Positions 8,793-17,604 of a DNA stretch of 64,000 nt are shown here, in pieces; within the stretch, counting starts at the first letter, position 1; each line of letters begins with the position of its first letter. Position numbers and translations under genes: made by a program. The notes beneath the pieces were generated by a model, which saw only the letters and a list, made by a program, of their open reading frames with translations, was not told where the DNA came from and did not search any database. Source of the DNA: an uncultured Collinsella sp. (GTDB lineage Bacteria; Actinomycetota; Coriobacteriia; Coriobacteriales; Coriobacteriaceae); contig CAAFGE010000024.1 of NCBI GenBank assembly GCA_900762355.1, positions 1-64,000 on the forward strand, in the 5' to 3' direction.

Positions 8793-10097
8793 ATGTCCCA
8801 GCAACGTAAGTTCTTCCCCGGCTGGCTCGTGGTGGCCTCTGGCTTCGTGATCATGGCCACGTGCTACACGATTTTCGTCAACTGCATGAGCCTGTTTCAG
8901 CCGCTCATCGTAAGCGACCTCGGGATTACGCTTGCGCAGTACAACATCTCCAACGCCATCTCCACTGTGGTGAGCGTTATCGGCTCACTTGTGATCGGTC
9001 ATGTGGCCGATAAAGTGAGCGGTCGCGTTTTGGGCTCCCTCACTGTAATCGCCACCTCTGCCGTTCTTGCCGGGATGAGCTTTGTCGGTGAGCTGTGGCA
9101 GGTCTACGTGCTCTTTGCCGTCTCGGGGTGCTTTGCCGTCGCCTCGACCCGTCTGCTTATCAGCCTGGTGACCGCCAACTGGTTTGCGGCCAAGCGAGGC
9201 CTTGCCATCTCCATCGCACTTTCGGGTTCGGGCTTTGGCGGCGCTATTCTGTCTCCCATCGTGAGCTCGCTGATCGTGAGCGTTGGCTGGCGTTCCGCCT
9301 TCCTGGTGCTCGCGGCTATCTGTATGGTGGCGGCGCTGCCCATCACGGCCTATTCCTTCCGCACCAAGCCTTCCGAGATCGGTCTTAAGCCGCTCGGCGA
9401 GAACCCGGGCGATCCGTCCGTCTCGACGGCTGGCGACAAGGACGAGTACACGGCGCCCGAGGTTAACGTTGGCTGGTCTCGCATCAAGAAGAGCCCGGCG
9501 TTTTGGCTGCTTGTCGTCGCCTTCCTCTTTATGGGCCTCGTTAACGGCGCCATCTTGCCCAACCAGGTTACCAACATGACGAGCGTTACCGTCAACGGCG
9601 CCAAGATCGTCACGGGCGGTCACGATCCCATGTGGGCGGGCACTGTGCTTTCGGCCTACATGGTCACCGTCGTTATCGCCAAGATTTCGCTCGGCGCCAT
9701 CTACGATCGCTTTGGCCTGCGCTTTGGCAACGTGCTGGGATCCGTTGCGTGCATTATCGCCTGCGTTGCTCTGTGCTTCCCCGTAACCGACCTCGGCCCC
9801 ATCGTGGCCGCTGTGAGCTTTGGTATCGGAACGTGCATGGGCACCATCACGCCTACCATCGCCGCGTCCAAGCAGTTTGGCATGGCCGACCTCGGCAAGG
9901 TCACGGGCACCATTACCTCGCTCGAGATGGTCGGCGGCACCGTGGGTGCCATTGTCTCGGGTGTGCTGTTCGATGCCACGGGCTCCTTTGCGAGCGCCTG
10001 GATTGTGTGCCTGGCGTGCTCCGTGGTCATGCTCGTGTTCCTGCTGGCATCCGAGCCCATCGCCGCCAAGCTGCGCGCGAGCGTGGCGGGGGAGTAG
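8793..10097 (+). CDS. MFS transporter, OFA-like (oxalate/formate antiporter type)
   Basis: Twelve-segment major facilitator of 434 residues beginning FPGWLVVASGFVIMATCYT, an opening typical of the monocarboxylate/oxalate-formate antiporter branch. A long polar loop with several acidic residues (about residues 195-228) separates the two six-helix bundles. The start follows AAGGAG, which lies over the stop codon of the amidohydrolase, so the two genes are translationally close and form one operon. Substrate is inferred only as an organic anion linked to the amidohydrolase. It ends ahead of three consecutive long hairpins. Confidence 0.83.
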   Translation: MSQQRKFFPGWLVVASGFVIMATCYTIFVNCMSLFQPLIVSDLGITLAQYNISNAISTVVSVIGSLVIGHVADKVSGRVLGSLTVIATSAVLAGMSFVGELWQVYVLFAVSGCFAVASTRLLISLVTANWFAAKRGLAISIALSGSGFGGAILSPIVSSLIVSVGWRSAFLVLAAICMVAALPITAYSFRTKPSEIGLKPLGENPGDPSVSTAGDKDEYTAPEVNVGWSRIKKSPAFWLLVVAFLFMGLVNGAILPNQVTNMTSVTVNGAKIVTGGHDPMWAGTVLSAYMVTVVIAKISLGAIYDRFGLRFGNVLGSVACIIACVALCFPVTDLGPIVAAVSFGIGTCMGTITPTIAASKQFGMADLGKVTGTITSLEMVGGTVGAIVSGVLFDATGSFASAWIVCLACSVVMLVFLLASEPIAAKLRASVAGE

Positions 10098-10132
10098 ACG
10101 TCCATCGCTCTTTGCTGTTCGCCCCGTTCTGT

Positions 10133-10196
10133 CCGTGGCTGCCCTGGAAGCCGAATGGATGCTCGTACCATCATTCGGTTTCCAAGGCGGCCACGG
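10133..10196. repeat. long imperfect inverted repeat (hairpin 1 of 3)
   Basis: Arms of about 25 bases at 10133-10158 and 10172-10196 are complementary apart from a few mismatches (outer CCGTGGC/GCCACGG, inner GCCGAATG/CATTCGG). There is no T tract. This is the first of three hairpins that fill the 10098-10401 gap. Confidence 0.75.
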
Positions 10197-10208
10197 GCCT
10201 ACGAAATG

Positions 10209-10269
10209 ATCCGTTTTCCTCCGTCCCCAACAGATCACGTGATCCGAAGGGGACGGAGGAAAGCGGATC
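10209..10269. repeat. long inverted repeat (hairpin 2 of 3)
   Basis: Arms 10209-10228 and 10249-10269 pair over about 19 bases (TTCCTCCGTCCCC with GGGGACGGAGGAA at the core). The loop itself holds a short palindrome (GATCACGTGATC). No T tract follows. Confidence 0.75.
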
Positions 10270-10276
10270 ACAAACA

Positions 10277-10347
10277 GCGGCGGCGCGTCTGGCCGAACGA
10301 GCCCCCATACCCTCGTTCGGTCAGACGCGCCGCCGCGTTTTGTTTTT
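10277..10347 (+). terminator. very long-stemmed terminator before hisS (hairpin 3 of 3)
   Basis: A 25-bp stem (10277-10301 with 10312-10336) with a single mismatch and a 10-base loop is followed by GTTTTGTTTTT. It must end the MFS transcript before hisS. The stem is much longer than termination needs. Confidence 0.8.
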
Positions 10348-10353
10348 GTGCCG

Positions 10354-10359
10354 TATAAT
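10354..10359 (+). promoter_or_regulatory. -10 element of the hisS promoter
   Basis: Perfect TATAAT directly after the terminator, 42 bases before the hisS start. No convincing -35 stands at the right distance, so the promoter is proposed on the -10 alone. No T-box leader is visible. Confidence 0.5.
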
Positions 10360-10401
10360 GACCACTACCTATGACGCGATACAAAAGAAAGGTGTTTGCC
10401 C

Positions 10402-11715
10402 ATGCAGGCACAGAAGGCGGAGGGAACCCGCGACCTTATCGGCGCCGAGATGCGCGCCTGGCAAAAGATGCAGCAGATTGCGGCCGGCGTGTTCGAGCCG
10501 TTTGGTTTTAAACCCATCGAGACGCCCGCGATCGAGCAGGTGGACGTGTTTGTTCACGGTATCGGCCAGTCGACCGACGTCGTGCGCAAGGAGATGTTCC
10601 GCGTGTTTAGCGGCGCCAACCTGGAGCGCGTCTTTACCGAGGGTACCGATACCAAGCTCAAGCCCAAGCAGCGCCTGGCCCTTCGTCCCGAGGGCACAGC
10701 CGGTGTGGTGCGCGCCGTCGTGGAGAACAACCTGGTGCCCCAGGGCTCCACGCCGTTTAAGGCTTATTACGCCGAGGCCATGTTCCGCGGCGAGCGTCCT
10801 CAGAAGGGTCGCCTGCGCCAGTTCCACCAGGTGGGCATCGAGTGGCTCGGCGCTCCCGATCCGGCTGCCGACGCCGAGTGCATCATCATGCTCATGGAGT
10901 TCTACAAGCGCCTGGGCTTCGATCTGTCCAAGCTCCGTCTGCTTATTAACTCGATGGGCGATGCGCAGTGCCGTCCGGCATACCGCGAGCAGGTCAAGCA
11001 GTTCATTCTCGATCACGCCGACGAGATGTGCGACGAGTGCCGCGAGCGCGCCGAGCTCAACCCGCTGCGCGCCTTCGACTGCAAGAACGACCACTGCCGC
11101 GAGATCATGGCCGACGCGCCGCTGATGGGTGATAACCTGTGCGACGAGTGCCGCGAGCACTACGAGCAGGTCAAGCGCTACTTGGATGCCGCCGGTATCG
11201 AGTATGTCGAGGATCCCACCTTGGTGCGCGGCCTGGACTACTACACCCGTACTGTCTTTGAGGTCGAGGCCCCTGGCGCCGGCGTCGGCTCCATCGGCGG
11301 CGGCGGCCGCTACGATGGCCTGGTTGAGCTCGAGGGTGGCAAGCCCACGGCAGGCGTCGGCTTTGCCGTCGGTTTTGAGCGCGCCCTGCTGGCCCTGCAG
11401 GCCTTTGGCAGCGACCTGGGTGCCGAGGAGGTCCCGTGCGTCTACGTTGCCAACGCCGGCAAGGAGCTGCGTCAGAACGTCTTTACCATTACGCAGCAGC
11501 TTCGCGCTGCAGGGATTGTGACCGAGGCCGACTATCAGGGCCGTTCCCTTAAGGCCCAGTTTAAGCAGGCCGACAAGGTGGGCGCTAAGCTCATCCTAGT
11601 CCTGGGTGGCGACGAGCTTGCCGCCGGCAAGGTCAAGGTGCGCGACATGCAGAGCCACGACGAGGTACTGGTCGATTTGGCCAACGTCGTCGAGGCGGTT
11701 CGCGAGCGCCTGTAG
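10402..11715 (+). CDS. hisS: histidyl-tRNA synthetase
   Basis: Class II synthetase charging tRNA-His in the cytoplasm. Motif 1 lies in the N-terminal part (about residues 25-70), and motif 2 contains LALRPEGTAGVVRAV (about 93-107). The histidine-binding and motif 3 segment reads GLDYYTRTVFEV and GGGGRYDGL, followed by VGFAVGFERALL (about 275-330). The C-terminal 95 residues form the anticodon-binding alpha/beta domain. A Cys-rich insertion near 210-250 (CDEC, FDCKNDHC, LCDEC) is characteristic of many bacterial HisRS. Length 437 is standard. ATG 10402 follows GAAAGG; the in-frame TTG at 10396 is unlikely. Confidence 0.97.
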   Translation: MQAQKAEGTRDLIGAEMRAWQKMQQIAAGVFEPFGFKPIETPAIEQVDVFVHGIGQSTDVVRKEMFRVFSGANLERVFTEGTDTKLKPKQRLALRPEGTAGVVRAVVENNLVPQGSTPFKAYYAEAMFRGERPQKGRLRQFHQVGIEWLGAPDPAADAECIIMLMEFYKRLGFDLSKLRLLINSMGDAQCRPAYREQVKQFILDHADEMCDECRERAELNPLRAFDCKNDHCREIMADAPLMGDNLCDECREHYEQVKRYLDAAGIEYVEDPTLVRGLDYYTRTVFEVEAPGAGVGSIGGGGRYDGLVELEGGKPTAGVGFAVGFERALLALQAFGSDLGAEEVPCVYVANAGKELRQNVFTITQQLRAAGIVTEADYQGRSLKAQFKQADKVGAKLILVLGGDELAAGKVKVRDMQSHDEVLVDLANVVEAVRERL

Positions 11716-11772
11716 CGTATCTTTTTGAGCTGCGGGCCTGCTAACGTGCCCTGCTCATGGAGAGCGATTGTT

Positions 11773-11810
11773 ACGGGGGTGTTTCGCATTTATGCGGAAT
11801 GCCCCCGTTT
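11773..11810 (+). terminator. terminator after hisS
   Basis: ACGGGGG (11773-11779) pairs with CCCCCGT (11802-11808), and an inner CGCAT/ATGCG lies in the loop. The T run is short. Confidence 0.65.
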
Positions 11811-11922
11811 GCATATGCCGTCCACCGAGAAATACGACCATTTGGGGCAAAAAGCCTTGCAATGCAGAAAATACTTTTGTGTGGTAAAGCGCAATCAGCT
11901 TCGAAAGATTTTGCCGAGTGCC

Positions 11923-11928
11923 TATAAT
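11923..11928 (+). promoter_or_regulatory. -10 element upstream of ppc
   Basis: TATAAT lies 45-50 bases before the ppc start in an otherwise AT-richer stretch. The -35 is not clear. Confidence 0.4.
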
Positions 11929-11972
11929 AAATACCGCATGTTACGTGCATAGAAGGAGGAATGGGAGGAAAC

Positions 11973-14786
11973 GTGGCTGAGAACCTAAGCAACCAGTCTG
12001 TACCCGAAGCCGCGGCGCGCGTCGCTGCCGTGGTCAACCGCCTCGTTAACCGAATCGGCTCGAATGCCGAGTCCAGGGAGCGTCTCGCCGAGATCGAGAT
12101 CCCCGAGGAGCTGCGCGATAATCTGGCGCTGTTCCTGCGCCTGGAGCGTCGTGTGCTTAGCGAGTATGATCCCGAGATCGCGGACCTGTTCGACAAGATT
12201 CTGTCGGCCGAAATCGTGGCCAATGCCGGCAACCCCGGTACCCGCGCTGCCGACGAGGCCGTCGACGAGCAGGGCGTGCCCACCGCCGACGAGCCCACTG
12301 CCGTGGCATTTCGTGAGGTCGTCGATCTGATCGACAGCCTGCCGCTCGATAAGCAGCAGGTCATTGTCCGCGCCTTTACGAGCTTCTTCCATCTGGCAAA
12401 CCTGTCGGAGGAGAACTACCGCGTGGCGCAGCTGCGCGAGCGCGAGGCCGGTGCGTCGACCGATACCGAGGTCGATCCCGCCAACGAGCTCACCGTCGCC
12501 TATCACCAGCTGGTGAATGAGCTGGGCGTCGAGGGCGCCAACGAGCTGCTCGGCAAGCTTGAGTTCCATCCCGTCTTTACCGCGCATCCCACCGAGGCCC
12601 GTCGTAAGGCCGTCGAGGGCAAGATTCGCCGTATCTCCAACCTGCTGGAGGAGCGTCCGCGTCTGGGCGGCTCCGACCTGGTGGAGAACGAGCGCCATAT
12701 GCTGCAGGAGATCGACGCCCTGGTGCGTACGAGCCCCATCGCGCTCAAGAAGCCCACGCCGGTCGAGGAAGCCGATACCATCATCGACATCTTCGATAAC
12801 ACGCTGTTCGACGTCATCCCCGTCATCTATCGTCGCTTTGACGACTGGGTGTTGGGCGACAAGGCCGGTACCGTGCCGCCGCTGTGCCCGGCGTTCTTCC
12901 ATCCCGGCAGCTGGATCGGTTCCGACCGCGACGGTAACCCCAACGTCACCGCCAAGGTGAGCCGTGAGGTCGCCGCCAAGTACTTCACCCACATGGTGCT
13001 CAAGCTCGAGGACAAGTGCCGCCGCATCGGCCGCAACCTCACGCTCGAGGCCACCTACAGCAAGCCGTCGGCCGAGCTCATCAACCTGTGGAACCATCAG
13101 GTCGAAATGAGCACCCAGTACACGGCCCGCGCCGAGCTGATCTCTGAGCACGAGCCGCATCGCGCCGTCATGCTCGTCATGGCCGACCGTCTGAACGCCA
13201 CCGTGCGCCGTATCACCGACACCATGTACCACAGCGCCGACGAGTTCCTGGATGACCTGCGCGTCGTCCAGCGCTCGCTGGCTGCCTGCGGTGCCGTCCG
13301 TGCTGCCTACGGCCCGGTCCAGACCATCATCTGGCAGGTCGAGTCCTTCGGCTTCCATATGGTCGAGATGGAGTTCCGTCAGCACTCCGTGGTGCACGCC
13401 CGCGCCCTTAAGGATATCCACGAGAACGGTATCCATGGCGACCTGCAGCCCATGACGCGCGAGGTCATCGATACCTTCCGCGCTATCGGCTCCATCCAAA
13501 AGCGTTACGGCAAGAAGATGGCGCACCGCTACATCATTTCGTTCACCAAGAGCGCCCAGCATGTGGCCGACGTCTTTGAGCTGGCCCACCTGTCCTTTGC
13601 ACACGAGGAGGATGTCCCCGAGCTCGACGTGATCCCGCTGTTCGAGCAGCTCGAGGACCTCGAGGGCTGTGTCGACGTGCTCGACCAGATGCTTACGCTG
13701 CCCGTGGTGCAAAAACGCCTTGCCCAGACCAACCGCCGCATGGAGGTCATGCTGGGCTATTCCGACTCCTCCAAGGATGCCGGTCCTACCACGGCCATGC
13801 TCGCGCTGCACTCCGCACAGGAGCGCATCGCCAAGTGGGCCGAAAAGAACGATATCGACCTGGTGCTCATGCACGGTCGCGGCGGTGCCGTGGGCCGTGG
13901 CGGCGGCCCGGCCAACAAGGCCGTGCTGGCGCAGCCCAAGGGTTCGGTCAACTGCTTCTTTAAGCTCACCGAGCAGGGCGAAGTCATCTTTGCCCGTTAC
14001 GGCAACCGCACGCTGGCTCAGCGCCATGTTGAGTCCGTTGCTGCCGCAACGCTTTTGCAGTCGGCCCCAAGTGTCGAGAAGACCAACACCGAGACCACGC
14101 AGAAGTTCTGGGATATGGCCGAGAAGCTCAACACCGCAAGCCACGAGCGCTATCTGGACCTGCTGAACACCGAGGACTTCACACCGTGGTTCTCGACCGT
14201 GACGCCGCTGACCGAGGTCGGTCTGCTGCCGATCGGCTCGCGCCCGGCCAAGCGCGGTCTGGGTGCCAAGTCGCTCGACGACCTGCGTACCATTCCGTGG
14301 ATCTTCAGCTGGAGCCAGGCGCGCATTAACTTGGCCGCTTGGTACGGCCTGGGCACCGCCTGCGAGCAGCTGGGCGATCTTGACCAGCTCAAGGCTGCCT
14401 ACCAGGAGTGGCCGTTCTTCCGCACGTTCATCGACAACATCGAGATGTCGATCGCTAAGACCGACCAGCGCATCGCTAAGATGTATCTGCACCTAGGCGA
14501 TCGCCAGGATCTGTCCGAGAAGGTCTTCACCGAGATGCAGCTCACCCGTAAGTGGGTCCTTGCTATCGTCGGTGATGAGTGGCCGCTGCAGCGCCGTCGC
14601 GTGCTCGGCTGCGCCGTCCGCGTGCGTAACCCCTATGTCGACGCCCTGTCCATCGCCCAGGTCCGCGCCCTTCGCGAGGTGCGTATGAACCAGGACGAGA
14701 TGGCCGAGGAGAAGAAGGCCGAGTACATGAGCCTGATTCTTTCGACTGTGACTGGCGTCTCGGCAGGATTGCAGAACACGGGGTAA
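11973..14786 (+). CDS. ppc: phosphoenolpyruvate carboxylase
   Basis: Anaplerotic enzyme forming oxaloacetate from PEP and bicarbonate. Diagnostic signatures are FTAHPTEARRK (about residues 203-213) with the catalytic His, GSWIGSDRDGNP (about 312-323), GYSDSSKDAG (about 592-601), LMHGRGGAVGRGGGP (about 630-644), GSRPAKR (about 752-758) and the C-terminal QNTG that closes the active site. Length near 937 is typical. I prefer GTG 11973, four bases behind GGGAGG. ATG 11961 in the same frame stands only one base behind AGGAGG, too close for efficient initiation. The gene is monocistronic. In an anaerobic gut organism this enzyme would feed the fumarate/succinate branch. Confidence 0.96.
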   Translation: MAENLSNQSVPEAAARVAAVVNRLVNRIGSNAESRERLAEIEIPEELRDNLALFLRLERRVLSEYDPEIADLFDKILSAEIVANAGNPGTRAADEAVDEQGVPTADEPTAVAFREVVDLIDSLPLDKQQVIVRAFTSFFHLANLSEENYRVAQLREREAGASTDTEVDPANELTVAYHQLVNELGVEGANELLGKLEFHPVFTAHPTEARRKAVEGKIRRISNLLEERPRLGGSDLVENERHMLQEIDALVRTSPIALKKPTPVEEADTIIDIFDNTLFDVIPVIYRRFDDWVLGDKAGTVPPLCPAFFHPGSWIGSDRDGNPNVTAKVSREVAAKYFTHMVLKLEDKCRRIGRNLTLEATYSKPSAELINLWNHQVEMSTQYTARAELISEHEPHRAVMLVMADRLNATVRRITDTMYHSADEFLDDLRVVQRSLAACGAVRAAYGPVQTIIWQVESFGFHMVEMEFRQHSVVHARALKDIHENGIHGDLQPMTREVIDTFRAIGSIQKRYGKKMAHRYIISFTKSAQHVADVFELAHLSFAHEEDVPELDVIPLFEQLEDLEGCVDVLDQMLTLPVVQKRLAQTNRRMEVMLGYSDSSKDAGPTTAMLALHSAQERIAKWAEKNDIDLVLMHGRGGAVGRGGGPANKAVLAQPKGSVNCFFKLTEQGEVIFARYGNRTLAQRHVESVAAATLLQSAPSVEKTNTETTQKFWDMAEKLNTASHERYLDLLNTEDFTPWFSTVTPLTEVGLLPIGSRPAKRGLGAKSLDDLRTIPWIFSWSQARINLAAWYGLGTACEQLGDLDQLKAAYQEWPFFRTFIDNIEMSIAKTDQRIAKMYLHLGDRQDLSEKVFTEMQLTRKWVLAIVGDEWPLQRRRVLGCAVRVRNPYVDALSIAQVRALREVRMNQDEMAEEKKAEYMSLILSTVTGVSAGLQNTG

Positions 14787-15375
14787 TCGATAGCCCTGTG
14801 GCTCTCACCGGGACCCGACGGGTTTCCCTCTGAATGCGTCCTCGCACTTGAAGCCCCCTTATCCTGCTCCTTCGGAGCTGCGGATAAGGGGGCTTCGTGC
14901 TGCGGAATGCATTCAGAGGGAAACCCGTCGGGTCCCTTCGTCCTCGGTCTTCAGGGATTGAAGCTGAAGGGGATAATGGTGCGCTTCGCGCCCAATGTGG
15001 GGTGCGGCGAGGGCTTCTTGCGTCCTGCGGAGTGTGCCTAAAAGTAAACTAATGGCGGACCCTGCGATGTCCGGTCTTCGGCGGATTACTGGCTGGGGGA
15101 ATAATGGCGCGCTTCGCGCGTTTGAAAAGGGCTTCGTGCTGCGGAATGCATTCAGAGGGAGACCCATCGGGTCCCTTCGTCCTCGGTCTTCTGGGATTAA
15201 AGCTGAGGAGAAGAATGGCGCGCTTCTCGCCTTACGACTGTAGCGGCTGCGGTCTCGTTTGGGATCGCGGCCGTTTTGTTGTGGGTCAAATATGAACGTT
15301 GTGTTAATGAGTCGGTGGACGGTGGTGTTTTTCGGTGAGCGGCGTATCCTTCCTACGGTTTATCTAGTGTGTTAG
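14787..15375. repeat. 589-base intergenic repeat complex between ppc and larA
   Basis: There is no gene here. A nested hairpin comes first: outer perfect 28-bp arms 14810-14837 and 14909-14936, inner 14-bp arms 14851-14864 and 14882-14895 with a TTCG-containing loop. The right side of this hairpin then starts a direct repeat: about 100 bases at 14890-14991 recur at 15129-15230 with roughly 90% identity. Its last 45 bases (GGTCTTC to the GCGCGCTTCGCGC mini-hairpin) recur a third time, more diverged, at 15073-15120. The remainder (15231-15375) must contain the larA promoter but shows no clear motif. Confidence 0.8.
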
Positions 15376-15399
15376 ATGAAAGGAAGAGGGCGCTCGTCG

Positions 15400-16677
15400 T
15401 TGTTTGAATGTGAATTGCCGTTTGACCACAAGACGTTGCATCTGGAGCTCGAGGATAAGAACTTCGCGGGTGTGATGGAAGGTCATCAAAACGAGTTTAA
15501 GACCATGAAATCGCAGGAAGAGCTGGTAGAGGAGTCGCTTGCCAACCCTTATGGCTCGCCTTCGCTCGAGGAGCTTTGTACTGGCAAGAAGGATATTGTC
15601 ATCATTAGCTCCGATCATACGCGCCCCGTTCCCTCGCGTGTGACGATGCCTATTCTGCTGCATCACATCCATTCCGCTGCGCCCGAGGCGCGCGTTCGCA
15701 TTCTGGTTGCTACGGGTATGCATCGTCCGTCGACGCACGAGGAGCTCGTCAACAAGTACGGCGAGGAGATCGTTGCCAACGAGGAAATCGTTATGCACGT
15801 CGCGACTGACGACAGCATGATGAAAAAGATCGGCACCCTGCCTTCCGGTGGCGAGTGCATCATCAACAAGATTGCCGCCGATTGCGATCTGCTGCTTGCC
15901 GAGGGCTTTATTGAGCCGCACTTCTTTGCCGGTTTCTCTGGTAGCCGCAAGTCCGTCCTGCCTGGCATCGCCAGCTACAAGACCATCATGTACAACCACA
16001 ACGGTCAGTTTGTGAATGATTCCCACTCGCGTGCCGGCAACCTGTGCCACAACCACGTAAGCGAGGACATGTTTGCTGCCGCCGAGATGGCTCACCTTGC
16101 CTTTGTGCTTAACGTGGTGCTCAACGGCAAGCACGAGGTCATCGGCTCCTTTGCCGGCGACATTCACAAGGCGCACGAGGCCGGCTGTGAGTTCGTGAAG
16201 AGCCTTGCCGGCGTTGAGCCCGTTGAGTGCGAGATCGCCATCACCACCAACGGCGGCTACCCGCTCGACCAGAACATCTACCAGGCCGTGAAGGGCATGT
16301 GCTCTGCCGAGGCTACGCTTCCCGAGGGCGGTGTAATCATCGACGTCGCCGGCTGTGCCGACGGTCACGGTGGCGAGGGCTTCTATCACAACATCGCCGA
16401 CAATGATCCGGCAGAGTTTGAGCGCGCCTGCATCGACCGTCCTAAGGACGAGACCCTGCCCGACCAGTGGACGAGCCAGATCTTTGCCCGCATCCTGGCG
16501 CATCACCCTGTGATCATGGTTACCGACCTGTGCGATCACCAGATGATCAAGGATATGCACATGACGCCGGTCAACACCCTCGAGGAGGCGCTCAAGCTCG
16601 CCTTTGAGATGAAGGGTGCCGATGCCAAGGTGGCCGTCATTCCCGATGGCCTGGGCGTTGTCGTCGCTCAGCACTAG
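15400..16677 (+). CDS. larA: LarA family nickel-pincer lactate racemase
   Basis: Racemase/epimerase for lactate or another 2-hydroxy acid, using the nickel-pincer cofactor made by LarB, LarE and LarC. Family signatures visible are SSDHTRPVPSRV (about residues 68-79) with the catalytic His region, ATGMHRPSTHEEL (about 106-118), FFAGFSGSRKSVLPG (about 176-190) with the cofactor-carrying Lys region, and a late ICTNGGYPLDQN-like block (TTNGGYPLDQN, about 285-295). TTG 15400 is proposed as start because GGAAGAGGG stands at the right distance. ATG 15376 would overlap that site but is the alternative (433 aa). The gene is followed by a lactate aquaporin, matching the Lactobacillus lar operon. Substrate could also be another hydroxy acid, since LarA homologues are diverse. 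Confidence 0.87.
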   Translation: MFECELPFDHKTLHLELEDKNFAGVMEGHQNEFKTMKSQEELVEESLANPYGSPSLEELCTGKKDIVIISSDHTRPVPSRVTMPILLHHIHSAAPEARVRILVATGMHRPSTHEELVNKYGEEIVANEEIVMHVATDDSMMKKIGTLPSGGECIINKIAADCDLLLAEGFIEPHFFAGFSGSRKSVLPGIASYKTIMYNHNGQFVNDSHSRAGNLCHNHVSEDMFAAAEMAHLAFVLNVVLNGKHEVIGSFAGDIHKAHEAGCEFVKSLAGVEPVECEIAITTNGGYPLDQNIYQAVKGMCSAEATLPEGGVIIDVAGCADGHGGEGFYHNIADNDPAEFERACIDRPKDETLPDQWTSQIFARILAHHPVIMVTDLCDHQMIKDMHMTPVNTLEEALKLAFEMKGADAKVAVIPDGLGVVVAQH

Positions 16678-16726
16678 TACGCGGCCTAAACGAATCGTTT
16701 ATAACCGACAAGAAAGATAAGGTTTT

Positions 16727-17458
16727 ATGCTTACCAAACTCCTCTGCGAATTCGGCGCAACGGCCCTCATGATCATCTTTGGCGTGGGTGTGCACTGCGA
16801 TACCGTGCTCAAGGGCACCAAGTATCAGGGCTCCGGCCACATGTTTGCCATCACCACCTGGTCTTTTGGCATCTCGGTCTGCCTGTTTGTCTTTGGCGGC
16901 GCCGTGTGCATGAACCCCGCCATGGTGCTTGCCCAGTGCATCGTCGGCTTGGTGCCGTGGAGCAGCTGCATCCCCTTCATGATTGCCGATATGCTCGGCG
17001 GCTTTGTGGGCGCCGTAATCGCTTGGCTTATGTATGCCGATGAGTTCAAGGCTTCCGAGGGCGTCGTCGACCCCATTGCCCAGCGCAACATCTTCTCGAC
17101 CAACCCCACCACCGAGGGTACGAACTATGCCCGTAACTTCTTCTGCGAGGCCATCTGCACCTTCGTGTTCATCAGCGCCATCCTTGCTGCCGCTAACCGC
17201 GCCGGCGAGAACGTTCTGATGCTTGCTATCTGCGTCGGTCTGATCGTTTGGGCTGTTGGCATGGGCATGGGCGGCATCACCGGCTTCGCCATGAACCAGG
17301 CTCGTGACCTTGGTCCTCGCATGGCCTATCAGGTGCTGCCGATCAAGAACAAGGCTGACAACAACTGGAAGTACGGCCTGCTTGTTCCTGGCATCGCTCC
17401 GTTTATCGGTGCCGCTCTGGCCGCGCTGTTTGTGCACGGTTTCTTGGGCATGTTCTAG
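16727..17458 (+). CDS. larD: aquaporin-family lactate/glycerol channel (LarD-like)
   Basis: MIP-family channel of 243 residues with six membrane segments and two half-helix loops. The first pore motif is intact (CMNPAM, about residues 62-67). The second reads MNQARDLGPR (about 188-197), so NPA is replaced by NQA, while the Asp after Arg that marks glyceroporins is kept. Directly downstream of larA, it is best read as the lactate-permeable LarD type of facilitator, a role known for aquaporins in lactobacilli. Glycerol uptake (GlpF) is the alternative, but no glycerol kinase or dehydrogenase gene is near. Start at ATG 16727 behind AAGG. Confidence 0.75.
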   Translation: MLTKLLCEFGATALMIIFGVGVHCDTVLKGTKYQGSGHMFAITTWSFGISVCLFVFGGAVCMNPAMVLAQCIVGLVPWSSCIPFMIADMLGGFVGAVIAWLMYADEFKASEGVVDPIAQRNIFSTNPTTEGTNYARNFFCEAICTFVFISAILAAANRAGENVLMLAICVGLIVWAVGMGMGGITGFAMNQARDLGPRMAYQVLPIKNKADNNWKYGLLVPGIAPFIGAALAALFVHGFLGMF

Positions 17459-17479
17459 TCCAAGGCTACATAGTGGTCC

Positions 17480-17604
17480 GCTGGCCGCATGGGGTAACTT
17501 CCCAGCGCGTCCTCGGACATGAAAGAACCCCCGCTGCGCACTTCGTGCGGCGGGGGGTCTTTCGTCCTGCGGAATGCGCTGGGAAGTTACCCCATGCGGC
17601 CAGC
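17480..17604. repeat. nested long inverted repeat after larD, related to the ppc-larA element
   Basis: Perfect outer arms of 29 bases (17480-17508 and 17576-17604) enclose an inner terminator-like GC stem around 17523-17562 with a TTCG-containing loop. The short junctions between outer and inner arms (GCGTCCTCG on the left, TTCGTCCTGCGGAATGC on the right) match those of the element at 14810-14936, although the outer arms are unrelated. No gene is seen in the remainder to 17765. Confidence 0.8.

Noticed and set aside
11985..14492. 835-codon open frame antisense to ppc, and similar long frames antisense to kdpB (48853-51219), feoB (23831-26386), aspS and uxaC
   Set aside because: They mirror strongly coding genes. 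Rare use of TTA, CTA and TCA codons leaves the opposite strand free of stops. The translations are low-complexity and rich in His, Arg and Gly, and no ribosome sites fit.
14890..15230. CRISPR-like direct repeats between ppc and larA
   Set aside because: There are only two to three long degenerate copies, derived from one hairpin arm, with irregular spacing.
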